The position numbers and the translations under genes are program-made. Below, piece after piece: positions 1-10,545 of a DNA stretch of 64,000 bases (position 1 is the first letter of the stretch; each line of letters begins with the position of its first letter). A model generated the notes under the pieces. That model made no database searches, was not told where the DNA came from, and saw only the letters and a list, made by a program, of their open reading frames with translations. Source of the stretch: Boswellia sacra. Lineage: Eukaryota > Streptophyta > Magnoliopsida > Sapindales > Burseraceae. Location of the stretch: NCBI GenBank assembly GCA_013180625.2, contig SNVD02003451.1:1-64000 (forward strand), in the 5' to 3' direction.

Positions 1-191
1 AGGGGTGTAATTATAAAAATGTAAATGTTTAGAGGCGGGGCGGGACGGGTCTGGATCCGCTCAAATTTTTTTGGCCCCGCCCCGCCCCATCCCACGTAGG
101 GGCAATGGGCAGGGCGGGGCAAAAAATAGTTGAGCGAGGCGGGGCTAGGTACCTGCCACCCCGGACCCGTCCCGCCCTATTGCCAACCCTA
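1..191. mobile_element. Truncated terminal arm of a GC-rich hAT-like non-autonomous element
   Basis: The arm is a run of alternating GGGGCGGGGC and GCCCCGCCCC blocks ending in ATTGCCAACCCTA, which resembles the inverted hAT-like terminus TAGGGATGGCAA seen elsewhere in this window. The opening words (GGGTGTAA, then an AT-rich stretch, then GGCGGGGCGGGACGGGT and TGGATC) match the right arm of the better delimited element at 54757-55319. The other end lies outside the window, so size and target duplication cannot be checked. Confidence 0.5.
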
Positions 192-1788
192 ATCACCGGG
201 TTCTCTATTCTCCCATTTTCCATTTCATGTAATTGGTTCCATTGAATTGAGTGTGATTGTATGTATGATAGCATTCATTATACTAGGAATATCAATTAAC
301 CCAATTATTGCAATTCCTCAGGATACCCTTTTTTAGCTCCTAGTTAGCTCAACACCAATCAAGAATCCCCAAGGAATTCTAAGAAATCTTGTTTTATGCA
401 CGTTCCAAACCTCTCAAGGGTGATTGCTTCTAGGCAAACCTCCTCGTTGTCTATGTACCCTTACCTCCCATATCACTGAGGGGTTATTTAGGGGCCTTAG
501 TTGGTGATCCAAGCTGTTTCCCTCTCGACGATGAAGCTTATCCACCATCGTCTCACCGGCTGACCTTGACACCTGTTATTGATCGAGATCCATGACCGAT
601 GTTTAAACTACATTTGAGTTGTTGATGAAAACATTGAGAAGGCTAACGGGGGAAGAATTCAAAATTAAAACAATTACTGGTTAAATAATGATTGTGGCTA
701 ATATTGACGAAGACAACACAAGGTAGCATGACAGACTATATACATAAAAAAAAGGTTGTAACTTGAATCGAAATTGAAATTGTAATGCCAAGGAAATCGG
801 GGTTACGTGGCTATTAAGCTACCACAAATAGGCCACCATCATAGCTTGATTTGATCTACAATCTTGTGGATCATTATGAAACTAGGTAAGAGGAAGTCCT
901 CAAAGAGGCTAAAGAGCTCCACGATCGTGCAAGCTATCTCTTTTGTCATTGCAAAATTTCATAATTTGATTTAAAATTCAATTCCATCTTCATAAATTTC
1001 TTCAGTACTTTCAAGAAAGTTTCTTAAATAAATTCGCTGAATAATAGGGTTTTTCTATATTCTACTCAAACCTTGCAAAGGAAAAACAAATTTTAATTAC
1101 TTCGATGATTGATCAAAATTTGATAAATTGACTTTATCACTTAGTAAGGAACTGAAATATGTCATTTGTGTCCGCCCAACTTCAAGTGATCCAAGTAGGT
1201 AATGACGAACCCAAGATTTTATGTAAGGAGGGACACCTTGTATGTTATAGTATCAATAATTTTTTTAAATAAAAATTGATATTGCGGGAGAATTGATTAA
1301 AATATGAAAAAAAAGTATGCTTAGGTAAGGCAGACATAGTGAACTTTGCCACTTACTCCATCTAATATAATATATAATTTCACTAAAAATATTTTTGTAA
1401 AAAGAGTTGGTTATTACTATTCCCTAAATATTCTTTGAATTTATTCTTTTAAATTAATTAACAAATTACAAAATTTGGAAGAAAAAATAGAAAGATATAA
1501 TTTATATTGAATAAATAAAAAATACAATTTATGAAATAGAAAAATTAAACTAAAATGCAAGAGAAACTCACGAGATTGTAAGTTAATTAAAATATATATA
1601 TTAATTATTTTATATGGTTTAAAGGGTGACAAGATTTATGAAAGTTTGACAAGCTAATAATTAGAAAAAGATGAAAGATAAAACTAAAAAGATAAGAAAT
1701 TGGATTTATTTTTCAAGGAGGGGTATAATGGTAGCTCATTCAAATAAGGGGGCAAAACTGAAATTAAAAAATTTAGGAGGGACTTGAG
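192..1788. other. Intergenic, no gene recognised
   Basis: I see no supported coding region. The stretch around 1205-1780 starts with GACGAACCCAAGATTT and ends in a GGAGGG-rich part, a layout common in decayed plant transposon remnants, but I could not find paired termini. Confidence 0.4.
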
Positions 1789-3176
1789 TAGGCTTGGAAT
1801 CGGGGCGGGGTGGGTACAGGGCAGGAGATATCCATCCCTGCCCTGATGAGTTTGATTTTGCCCCGCCCCGCCCCATTGCCCTTGAATGGGACAAGGCAGG
1901 GCAAAAAAAAATTCGTTGGCCCCATACCCGCCCCGCCTATTTATAATTTTTGCCTTGTCCTTCGATATGCATTATGCTAATCGGTCATTTGTTTTTTTTC
2001 TTTCTGTTTGTTGATTTCAGACCTGGCCCATGTCTTCTCTTCTGTCAGAAGAGACCTCAATTTCATTGATCACACCAGTGAACTCGGATGGAAAGAGTAG
2101 GCAAATCTATTTGCTAAATTTGATCATATGTATGCGCAAAGTTTAAATAAAATCTGAAACAGTTTGGTCTATTATTTATGCAGATTTCAAAAGATGCCTG
2201 TAATAGTTGATCCTGGGCTCTACCTAGACAGGAAGAGCCAAATTTTTCAAGCTACAGAAAAGCTACCGACGTCTGATTTGTTCAAAGTATTCACAGGCAA
2301 AGTCTTCTCTCAATACTATGTGTTCTTTCTTGCTATTTATCCTATGCTTAAGATACAGTTGATATAGTTAAATCTCCTCATGTACACGTAATGTTATCTC
2401 TTATAAAAATTGAAAATAATCATTTAATTTTTAGCTCGACAGTATAAACATATGGAATCATTATTTTTAGACTAATGATTTAATATTTCAAAATTAATTA
2501 TGAACAAATATGTTTTCATAATTGTTTAAGGTACAACCATGGACAAACCTGAGTGAGAGACTGAGAGTGACGAACAACCAAGCAGGCCTGGCGGATCTGG
2601 ACGAATGACAGGAGGGTGCAGCCGTGGACCGTCGTGTGAAGACGAGGAGGGTGCAGCGCAGCCGTGGACTATCGCAACTGCAAATCACCGAGGACTGTCA
2701 CAGGCTGAGTCACGGGCTATCGACATTGGACTAGTCGACGACGGTGGACGAGACGTAGATCGACAGATGGTGTCGCAGACTCGCAATGGAGCGGCGACAA
2801 TGGACAGAGCAGATCATAGGTGCCTGGGTGGTCGGGTAACGCGGTGAAGCCGTGTAGGTAGGCTAGGGATTTCGATTTGAGATTGGGAATTTGGCGGGGG
2901 GAGCGCGGTGTCTAAACTGAATTTACGAAATTTATAAGGTTTGCCAGATATCTTGGAAACCCACATATATTAAAAGTTAACAAAATAACCCCTTTTAATT
3001 TTCCCTAAGACCCTATATTTTAAATTTTTTAATTTTTAACCTTACTGTGCGGGGCAGGGAGGGTCAAACGGGTCTAGATGAATAACCCGGCCCCGGACGG
3101 TCCTAAATTTTGCAACCCCATACCCGCCCTAATGATGTTCCTTGATCGCCCCGTTCGGGCCAAATGCCCAAGCCTA
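1789..3176. mobile_element. hAT-like non-autonomous element with GC-rich arms, carrying a captured gene fragment
   Basis: The left end TAGGCTTGG and right end CCAAGCCTA are inverted copies, the same termini as the element at 54757-55319. GC-rich arms lie at about 1800-1950 and 3045-3140. The right arm, read in reverse, shares long AT-rich and GC-rich words with the left arm at 54900-55010 (for example GGGGTTATTTTGTTAA). Only TTGAG is shared as flanking duplication, so the 8-bp duplication expected of hAT elements is not clean. Immediately outside, GGGACTTGAGTAGGC is present inverted on both sides (about 1779 and 3182-3195). The interior holds a two-exon glycosyltransferase fragment and a GC-richer stretch at 2540-2900. 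Confidence 0.6.
2021..2367 (+). pseudogene. GT14 (GlcAT14-type) glycosyltransferase gene fragment, two exons
   Basis: Exon A (2021-2096) follows a strong acceptor (polypyrimidine tract then TTGATTTCAG). An 87-bp GT-AG intron (2097-2183) follows, and exon B begins at 2184. Read across the intron the frame stays open and shows family words: HVFSSVRRDLNFIDHTS, ELGWK, VDPGLYLDRKSQIFQATEK and FKVFTG. I recognise these from plant GT14 beta-glucuronosyltransferases (Branch / core-2 I-branching domain) that decorate arabinogalactan proteins in the Golgi. Only about 60 residues of an enzyme of roughly 400 residues are present; similarity stops near 2301 and the frame ends at a TAG at 2365-2367. It has no start and no catalytic remainder, so it is a captured or relict fragment. 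Its place between GC-rich transposon arms favours capture. Confidence 0.72.
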
Positions 3177-3335
3177 TTGAGCCTACTCAAGTCCCTTCTT
3201 AGGTCCACCTATGTTAGTAGGACAGGCCTGAGTCCTATGGTATATATCAAGCATTGAGACCGAGACTGAGGGTAGGATGAGCAATCCCAAGCCCGAGTTC
3301 GGCCCAACGTTTTTAGCCACTCGAGCCTAGCAGAG

Positions 3336-4077
3336 AGGGATGATAATGGGTCAATTTTGGGCCGATTCCATTAGGAACTAGAAGTAGAACTATTAAGGAA
3401 TTCTATAACCAGAACAAGAACTGTTAAGGAATCGTATAACTACGATCGTCATAGTTTCAATTTTTTTAAAATCAAAGCTGACCCAGAACCATAGTCGACC
3501 TACAGTTCCAGCGGACACCGACGGTTTTAATGAGAATATTTAAATTTTTAATTTTTTTAATTGCTTGTATTTTTTTAAATAATAAGATCATTATCATTTT
3601 TATCATAGTTTGTTTTATTATTTTCACTTTAATATATAATTATGATTACTTGAATATAAAAAAAAAAACTAAAAAAGTTATTCATGACAAAACAAAATTA
3701 CAAACAAAAAATCATCAACACATTCCACATGACAAATGAATATAGTCTAAATTCTAACATACATATATATTATTAAACATAGGAAAAATAAACACATATA
3801 TAATAAATAAAGTCCAAACAAAATCTATATAATAAAGAAAAATCCAAAAAAACACGTATATAAGTATCTAGAATAATTATAGTAAATATTATTAAAATAA
3901 ACCGAGGCTCCTTAACAATTCTAGGTCCGATTTTGGGTTTGATTCCACCAAGACCTAGAACCAACTTAGAACCATGACAGTTTTATACCTTTAGACCGAA
4001 ACCACACCGAAACCGTTAATAGGATACTGAGAATCACCCCATTTGATTCTGGTTCCAAGGTTCCAATTGACATCCCT
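3336..4077. mobile_element. Possible hAT-like MITE
   Basis: The left end AGGGATGATAATGG and the right end CCAATTGACATCCCT are imperfect inverted copies. The interior is AT-rich and partly symmetric, with 'gaacta...gaacc' words on both sides. I found no matching 8-bp flanking duplication, so the limits are tentative. Confidence 0.35.
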
Positions 4078-4480
4078 ACTGGCCAGGTCTACCGAGGTCC
4101 TGATTCTCGGATAAGTCAACTGGGACCACAGTTTTGAGCTAACTTTGCCTACGAGCCTCTGTCATAAGGTACTTTAGAATTCAATTCCTTAGACAAGGGG
4201 AGACCCCTATATTATATAATTCAATTTTGTTAATAAAAACTACATAACACTAAATATCATTTAACATATTAATAAAATTGAAAAAATTTTATCACGCAAA
4301 TTTTAGCATATTATCAATTTACAAATTACGACCTTCTTAAATAGGTCCTAATATATAATGTAATATCAAATCACCACTTACAAAATTGTAATATGTTATC
4401 AAATCATAAATACAACTTCTTAAATTATAATATACTCTAAAATCACAAATCAAAACTTCCAAATCTTAAGGCTTTATTAA
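4078..4480. other. Intergenic, AT-rich
   Basis: No coding region or RNA gene is visible here, only AT-rich sequence. Confidence 0.4.
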
Positions 4481-4489
4481 ATCACAAAG

Positions 4490-4610
4490 CATACCTTTCC
4501 AAAAGGACGATTTTATTACCCTGAGGTAAGGCCTAACTACGTGTTATCCCCCAACTTTTGGAATGGCATAAAAGGACCCTACCATTACCTTCCTTCAGTT
4601 AAGTTGAATA
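4490..4610. repeat. Left copy of a possible MULE-type terminal inverted repeat
   Basis: The segment reads ...CCCTGAGGTAAGGCCTAA...CCCCCAACTTTTGGAATGGCATAAAAGGACCC... (ellipses mark gaps). The reverse complement of about 10430-10545 has the same word order: CCTGAAGTCAGACCTAA, CCCGCAACTT, AATGACATAAAATAACC. By eye they agree over roughly 90 bp with many substitutions. The copia element at 5466-10199 lies between them. Without it, the enclosed unit would be about 1.3 kb. Confidence 0.35.
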
Positions 4611-4720
4611 ATTAACATTGAAATTACTTTAATACCCTTTGATATTAGATTTTATTTTTTTGAAAAACCCATTCATTGGTGTGATTCAAAATCATCGCGT
4701 GATGCAAAACACTTTCAACA

Positions 4721-4736
4721 CCCCCCCCCCCCCCCC
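4721..4736. repeat. Poly-C tract
   Basis: Sixteen consecutive C on the plus strand. It is a length-variable homopolymer and prone to sequencing error. Confidence 0.9.
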
Positions 4737-5460
4737 AAAGTCAACTGCTCATTAACATCATATAAAACAAAGGTTATTATTTTTATTATAATACTATTTT
4801 TATAAATTAAAAAAAAATAAAACCAGATGTGAATCATAACCCTCTACTCGTATATACTCAAATCGGCTGCCACCTTAAAAATAAACCCATCACCGTCTCC
4901 TTCTCAACTCCTCATCCACGGTCCACTACCTCAAACTACAACCATACACACCTTAATGCAAGTGTATTTACGCAATCCAACCCCATCGCAACCACCCCTA
5001 AGACCGCCACACAATCCACCTCGAGACCAATTCATAGTCGTGGCTCAAAGCTAAAAAGAAGCCGGCAGCGGCCGGATGGCCGTTTATGGCGGCAACAGTG
5101 GGCTTCATTTCTCCTTCCTCCCCAAACCATATCAAAACCCCATCACCCCCTCAACCATGGCTGCTTCATCCAACAATTCTTTTTTTTTGTAATTGATTTT
5201 TCGATTTTGAATTTGGTTATGGTGTTGTTAGTTCAGTTGTTTGGGGTGTGAAGCTGCTGGTGCTTGGCCATTGTTTATGTGCGATGGTGTTGGTGGCTCT
5301 ATTGGGTTGGATTTTGATGGACGGTGGTGGCTGCGTTTGGATTGCATTCTTTTTTCTTTTTCTATAATGAATTGATTGGGATGTGGCGATGAGTAGGGGA
5401 TGACGTTAATTGTGTATTGAGGACCGGAGAAAATTGATGGTGAGGAAGGTTGGAGAAGAG

Positions 5461-5465
5461 GAAAG
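5461..5465. repeat. Target site duplication GAAAG (copia element, left)
   Basis: It is identical to 10200-10204 on the other side of the element. Confidence 0.85.
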
Positions 5466-6386
5466 TGTTGGATTTTGCAGCGTAAGGAAGTTACGAATAA
5501 TATAACAGAAAATTGTAATGTAAATCGAAATAGGATTTTTACGTGGTTCGGTTATAACCAACTTACATCCACAGACAATAAGAGTTGCAATCTACTATGT
5601 TGTATATGTTTACACTCGACTTAGGATTCTTTACAGTGGTAGACACCCGCTCACTCACTAACCTAATCTATGTAAACTTGATCAACCTTGATCACAACCA
5701 TAGTCCTTCACACACTTTTCTGATGCTACTCTTTTTTTGTCACGATTATCTTAACAACACGCTGTTAAGAATAACATAACACCCGTAACTACTTTAGACC
5801 CGTAACTAGTATAACACATGTGATTACTCAACTCCCTTAAGCTCACACGATCTATAACAATTAACTAAACCGTAAAGCTTTATACAAGACATAAGAAACA
5901 AATAAAAAACGCACTCAAACTTGCTCTTGATTGCTCTCTCTCAATTTGCGTTGAATGCTTTGAATTAATTCCACCAAAAGCTATGAAGATAGCTTTATAT
6001 AGTATTTGATATCAATTGTAATCCTTCTCAAAATCCTATAGAATCTCAATAAAACTCAGAAGGAAAGTTTGGATAACAATCAAACATTAGAGGAAGTGAT
6101 AATATACTTCTCCTAGGTAAACTAAAATACTTAAATAATATCCTAATCTAATAAGAGATAATTAATATAAATATAAAATTTTCTATTCAACTAGGATACC
6201 AAATCCAAACTTATTCTTATTCAACTAGGATACCATATCAAAACTTATCCTATTTTAATTAAAATTCTCCTAGTACAAAACATCTATATAAAATAAATGA
6301 GATTAAGAAAATATCCATATTTTATGTTTTTATCACATGATGACAAATTACTCATGTGCAATGCACATGCACGTCTAGAACCAACA
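5466..6386 (-). repeat. 3' LTR of the copia element
   Basis: This 921-bp copy is colinear with 9297-10199. Both contain ACGTGGTTCGGTTATAACCA near the TGTTGG end. The small open frames in both copies are in LTR sequence and are not genes. Confidence 0.92.
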
Positions 6387-6404
6387 ATCTCTCCCTTTGG
6401 CATC
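6387..6404 (-). other. Polypurine tract of the copia element
   Basis: Read on the minus strand, GCCAAAGGGAGAGAT abuts TGTTGG of the 3' LTR, as expected for the plus-strand DNA primer. A second purine run, GAGGGGGAGAAG, lies inward at about 6512-6523. Confidence 0.7.
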
Positions 6405-7380
6405 TTGTGATGAAAACATCTAAATGTTAAAAAAAATGCATGAGGAACAAAGACTATAATGACAACATAAAAAAAATAAAGAAACAACCAAATAATACCA
6501 TAAAAATCCATACTTCTCCCCCTCGTTTTCTAAACAAGTGCCAAAGTATAAAAGACAAACAAAATAATAAACAAAACTCCCCCTGACTGAATGTTTAACT
6601 CTTTAAATTATGCATAAATTTAAAAAAACAAGAAACTAATTAAATCAAGTATTCTTGTAACTGAACCAACTCCCCTTCAAATCAACTTCGTTGACCTGGA
6701 ACTTTTTGACACGTCAAAATACACTTAAGAGGATCAAACGGAGTCAGACATACAGCATGATCGTAAGTTATACAAACTATAACTGAAAATAGTCGAAATT
6801 TACTTAACAGAAATATCTGGATATCATATAATCTTTTATAACCAAGCATGTATTCGAGCTATGGATAAACATCAAACATAAATATTATTTTATCACTTAA
6901 TCCAATTGAGTGGTCAACTTGAAAATACTTCTTACACACACAAAAAACATGCTTCTTACACACACAAAAGTTAATCTCAATGTGAATTTTCTGAATGAAT
7001 ACAGTAGCTTTCACACATGTATAGAAGTAGCCCTTTTCCATTTGAGTGGGTGACCTCAACATATTTCTAAGATACATTGAAGTTACTCTCAATTGATAGC
7101 TTTCACACATAATATACTGGTAGCTCTCTCTGCATTTGACATGAAATTACCAGCAAATTTATATTAATAAAACAGCTCAAGCATGCTTTAATTATAAATA
7201 TACTAATGATGTTATAGATATAAACAACATAATTAAACACTGTTATAGTTCAAGTAACCGCCAAGTGCCAATGTTCTTTCTAAGTTTTTTAAATCTCAGT
7301 GCATCTTAGTGCTTCATATGAACAGGTCAACTAGATGATTCTCAGATGAAACATACTCAGTATAGATAATCTTTGATTCG
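6405..7380 (-). other. Copia interior without recognisable coding domain
   Basis: This is AT-rich sequence between the gag remnant and the 3' LTR. In a complete element, pol would precede this region. I see no DTG, integrase HHCC or RT YVDD-type motif, so pol appears to have been deleted. Confidence 0.55.
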
Positions 7381-8468
7381 CTAAGTTTCTAAACAACACG
7401 TTTTGTCATCACTTGTCTGACTGAAAATTTTCAAACACTTTTCATTTCCTGTCACATATTTAGAACAAGCACAATCATTATTTGAAGAAACATTAAGTGC
7501 AACAACTTTGCGGTGAGTTTCATGTTTCTTAACCCAAACCTGTCGTGTCTTATGCGACTGTCTAAACTGACTTGCCTTTTTCTTTAAAAAATTTTGCAAT
7601 TTATAGCACCTAGATCTAATGTGACCTTTAACATCACGAAAATAGTAAGTAGAAACAAATTTTCTTATCTTTTCTGGATTTGAAATGAAAGAACTCATTG
7701 GGGAAGCAAAATCAGTCATATATTTAAAGCTTGAGTTAGAAGTGTTACCGGAATTTGAAGCTTTAACAAACATTGTCTTTGATGTTGAAGCACCATTCGT
7801 TTCATCATACCCCAGTCCATGTTTGATAGAGTTATCACGGCCTAAACTCAGAATTTGATCATGCTTTGCTGAGCCTATCTTGAGTTAATTAATGTACTTG
7901 TTTGCCTCATCCAATTCTGCAGTCATTTTCTGGATACATTTTGTTTTGTCTGTCACAGCAACTTCCAGTTTTATGATTTTTTCATCTGCAGATGCTATTT
8001 CGCTCTTGAGCACTTCTTATTCATTCTGAAGAGTTTTGATTTGTACTTTCTGCTTCTCCCACATCTCATAAAGTGCATTATACGCCTCCTGAAGTTCTCC
8101 ATAGTATTTAGCATCCTTCTCAGCATCTGACTCCTCAACGTCTGATCTATTCTGTTCTGTTACGTTAGACACAACAGCTTCAATTATGTCAGACATAACT
8201 GTTTGCTCGTTATCTGGAATTGTCCCATTGAATGCTAAAAAATTGTTGGGGTTGTCTTCATCTGTTTCTGAGTCATCATCACTCCATGTTGCACACAAAC
8301 TCCTTTTCTTCTTATAATTAGGACACTCAGTTTGAATGTGCCCAAATCCCTTTCATTCAAAACATTGAATACCTTTTCTATCAAGCTTCTCTTGTTTTTT
8401 TCTTTGCCGGTTCTTTACGAAATTTTTTAGCATCAAAGTTCTCAGAATTTTTCTTCTTGAGATTTTTC
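7381..8468 (-). pseudogene. Degenerate C-terminal part of copia gag with zinc-knuckle remnant
   Basis: Two open stretches (8017-8298 and 7381-7773) are joined by decayed sequence. At about 8320-8375 a retroviral zinc knuckle can be read with its second cysteine codon replaced by a stop (QCFE-stop-KGFGHIQTEC). Further on, a second knuckle-like KGHIRSRCYKLQ and the words QVWVKK and VALNVSS follow, an order I associate with SIRE-type copia gag. An acidic, coiled-coil-like segment with many E, D, K and Q residues lies between. The parts are no longer in one frame. Confidence 0.65.
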
Positions 8469-8469
8469 T

Positions 8470-9237
8470 TTATATATATTTGACAAAATTCTTTGTCAAG
8501 TGAGCGAATTCATCATCTGAATCATCAAGATTTATATCATCTTTTTCTCCTTTTTCTAAAGAAGTAACAAAGGCAATACTCTTTTCCCTCCTTGACTTTA
8601 AGCTCATCTCATATGCTTGAAGAGACCCAATCAATTCATCAACTCGCAACGATTTCACATTATTGCTTTCTTCGATAGCTGTGACCTTAGGCTGAAATTT
8701 TTTTGGTAAAGATCTAAGTATCTTGCCAACAATTTTAGCCTCAGTATATTCATCACCAAGCATATAAGCAGAGTTAGTAATTTCACAAAGTCTAGTATGA
8801 AATTCACTAATGGTTTCTTCTTCATGCATAACTAAGTTTTTAAATTTAGAAGTCAAAGTAAGCAACTTAGATTCTTTAACCCTTTGAGTACCTTCATTCT
8901 TCACCTCAAGGATATCCCAAGCTTCTTTTGCAATTGTGCACTTTGAAATTAATCCAAACTGTTGAAAGTTGACAGCATTAAAAATTGCATTGATGCCTTT
9001 AGAATTCCATCCGGCTAATCGATATTCATCTTCACTCCACTCATTCTGTGGTTTCTCAATCTGCTTTCCGGCGTCATTGGTTTTTATTGGGGGTGTCCAG
9101 CCATGAACAATGCTCGTCCACACTGTTTTATCAATTGATTTGATGAAAGCTCTCATCTTAACTTTCCAATAATCATAGTTTGCATCTTCAAGTAACGATG
9201 GTTGAGTGACCGATCCTCCTGCCCGAAATCCTTCCAT
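8470..9237 (-). CDS. gag: Copia gag, N-terminal part (UBN2-type)
   Basis: This is a 255-codon reading frame whose ATG lies 59 bases inside the 5' LTR junction. It opens with the copia gag pattern (ANYDYWKVKMRAFIKS, then W, then LISKCTIAKEAWDILE and FHTRLCEITN) and ends in an acidic tail, DDSDDEFAHL. The normal role is capsid formation around the element RNA. The frame is closed by a stop before the zinc knuckle, so it is shorter than intact gag proteins of this group. The N-terminal domain itself looks undamaged. Confidence 0.8.
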   Translation of the reverse strand: MEGFRAGGSVTQPSLLEDANYDYWKVKMRAFIKSIDKTVWTSIVHGWTPPIKTNDAGKQIEKPQNEWSEDEYRLAGWNSKGINAIFNAVNFQQFGLISKCTIAKEAWDILEVKNEGTQRVKESKLLTLTSKFKNLVMHEEETISEFHTRLCEITNSAYMLGDEYTEAKIVGKILRSLPKKFQPKVTAIEESNNVKSLRVDELIGSLQAYEMSLKSRREKSIAFVTSLEKGEKDDINLDDSDDEFAHLTKNFVKYI

Positions 9238-9282
9238 ACCTGCAAAAAAAAATCTAATCTACACTAGTATGTCAGTGTACCC

Positions 9283-9294
9283 GCTCTGATACCA
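9283..9294 (-). other. Primer binding site (initiator Met tRNA) of the copia element
   Basis: The minus strand reads TGGTATCAGAGC two bases inside the 5' LTR. This is the standard complement of the plant initiator methionine tRNA 3' end and fixes the orientation of the element. Confidence 0.9.
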
Positions 9295-9296
9295 AT

Positions 9297-10199
9297 TGTT
9301 GGATTTTGCAGCATATAGAAGTTACAAATAATATAACAGAAAACCGTAATATAAATCGAAATAGGATTTTACGTGGTTCGGTTATAACCAACCTACATCC
9401 ACGGGCAATAAGAGTTGCAATCCACTATGTTGTATGTGTTTACACTCGACTTAGGACTCTTTACAGTGGTAGACACCCGCTCACTCACTAACCTAATCTA
9501 TGTAAATTTGATCAACCTCGATCACAACCACAGTCCTTCACACACTCTTCCGATGCTGCTCTTTTTCTGTTACGATTACCTTAACAACACGCTGTTAAGA
9601 ATAACATAACACTCGTAACTGCTACAGACCCGTAACTAGTATAGACACATGTGATTACTCAACTCCCTTAAGCTCACACGATCTATAACAATTAACCAAA
9701 GCCTAAAGCTTTATATAAGACATAAGAAACAAATAAAAAATGCACTCAAACTTGCTCTTGATTGCTCTCTCTCAATTTGCGTTGAATGCCTTGAATTAAT
9801 TCCACCAAAAGCTATGAAGATAGCTTTGTATAGTATTTGATATCAATTGTAATCCTTCTCAATAAAACTCATAAGGATAGTTTGGATAACAATCAAACAT
9901 TAGAGGAAGTGATAACATACTTCTCCTAAGTAAACTAGAATACTTAAATAATATCCTAATCTAATAAGAGATAATTAATACAAATATAAAACTTCCTATT
10001 CAACTAGGATACCAAATCCAAACTTATTCCTATTCAACTAGGATACCATATCAAAATTTATCCTATTTTAATTAAAATTTTCCTAATACAAAACATCTAT
10101 ATAAAATAAATGAGATTAGAAAAATATCTATATTTAATGTTTTTATCACATGATGATAAATTATTCATGTGCAATATACATACACGTCTAGAACCAACA
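9297..10199 (-). repeat. 5' LTR of the copia element
   Basis: This is a 903-bp direct copy of 5466-6386, starting TGTTGG and ending CCAACA. It should contain the element promoter on the minus strand, but I cannot place the start site with confidence. Confidence 0.92.
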
Positions 10200-10204
10200 G
10201 AAAG
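10200..10204. repeat. Target site duplication GAAAG (copia element, right)
   Basis: It matches 5461-5465. Confidence 0.85.
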
Positions 10205-10429
10205 AAAGGAAACAAAAAATAGGAGAGATTCGGATGCTTGTCTCAGGAAGAAAGTAAGAAGAAAGAGAAAAGCAAGAACGGAAAAAAAAAAGCAAAGGAA
10301 GAAAGAGAAAAAAAAGAAAAAATAAATAAATAATAACAAGTTTGTCCTTTCCCTGCCCAATCACCTTTTACGTGTCCCAATTCAAAAACAAAAATCAAGC
10401 TAGTTTGCCAATGTACTCCTCATTTTAGT

Positions 10430-10545
10430 TCCCTAGACAAATGGAAGATAACGGGAAGGTTATTTTATGTCATTTTTTTAAGTTGCGGGACTTTAGGTCT
10501 GACTTCAGGATCACTGATGAGATTTTCCCCTTTACAAATTTAATA
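10430..10545. repeat. Right copy of a possible MULE-type terminal inverted repeat
   Basis: It is the inverted counterpart of about 4490-4610: TTATTTTATGTCAT, then AAGTTGCGGGACTTTAGGTC. The alignment was made by eye. I did not find a 9-bp target duplication. Confidence 0.35.

Larger units (their letters stand above)
5466..10199 (-). mobile_element. Ty1/copia LTR retrotransposon (SIRE/Maximus-like), internally deleted
   Basis: Two direct LTRs (5466-6386 and 9297-10199), each starting TGTTGG and ending CCAACA, are flanked by the 5-bp duplication GAAAG (5461-5465 and 10200-10204). The element runs on the minus strand: an initiator-Met-tRNA primer binding site lies next to the high-coordinate LTR and a purine tract next to the low-coordinate LTR. 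The interior (6387-9296) encodes only gag-type sequence. I find no protease, integrase, reverse transcriptase or RNase H, so it could move only with enzymes supplied by another element. The LTRs differ at many positions, including an indel of about 20 bp near 6040, so it is older than the gypsy element further along. Confidence 0.92.

Noticed and set aside
4829..5251. 140-codon open frame rich in S, T, P and H
   Set aside because: It has no domain and low complexity. It probably lies inside a decayed transposon and ends in a poly-T-derived hydrophobic tail.
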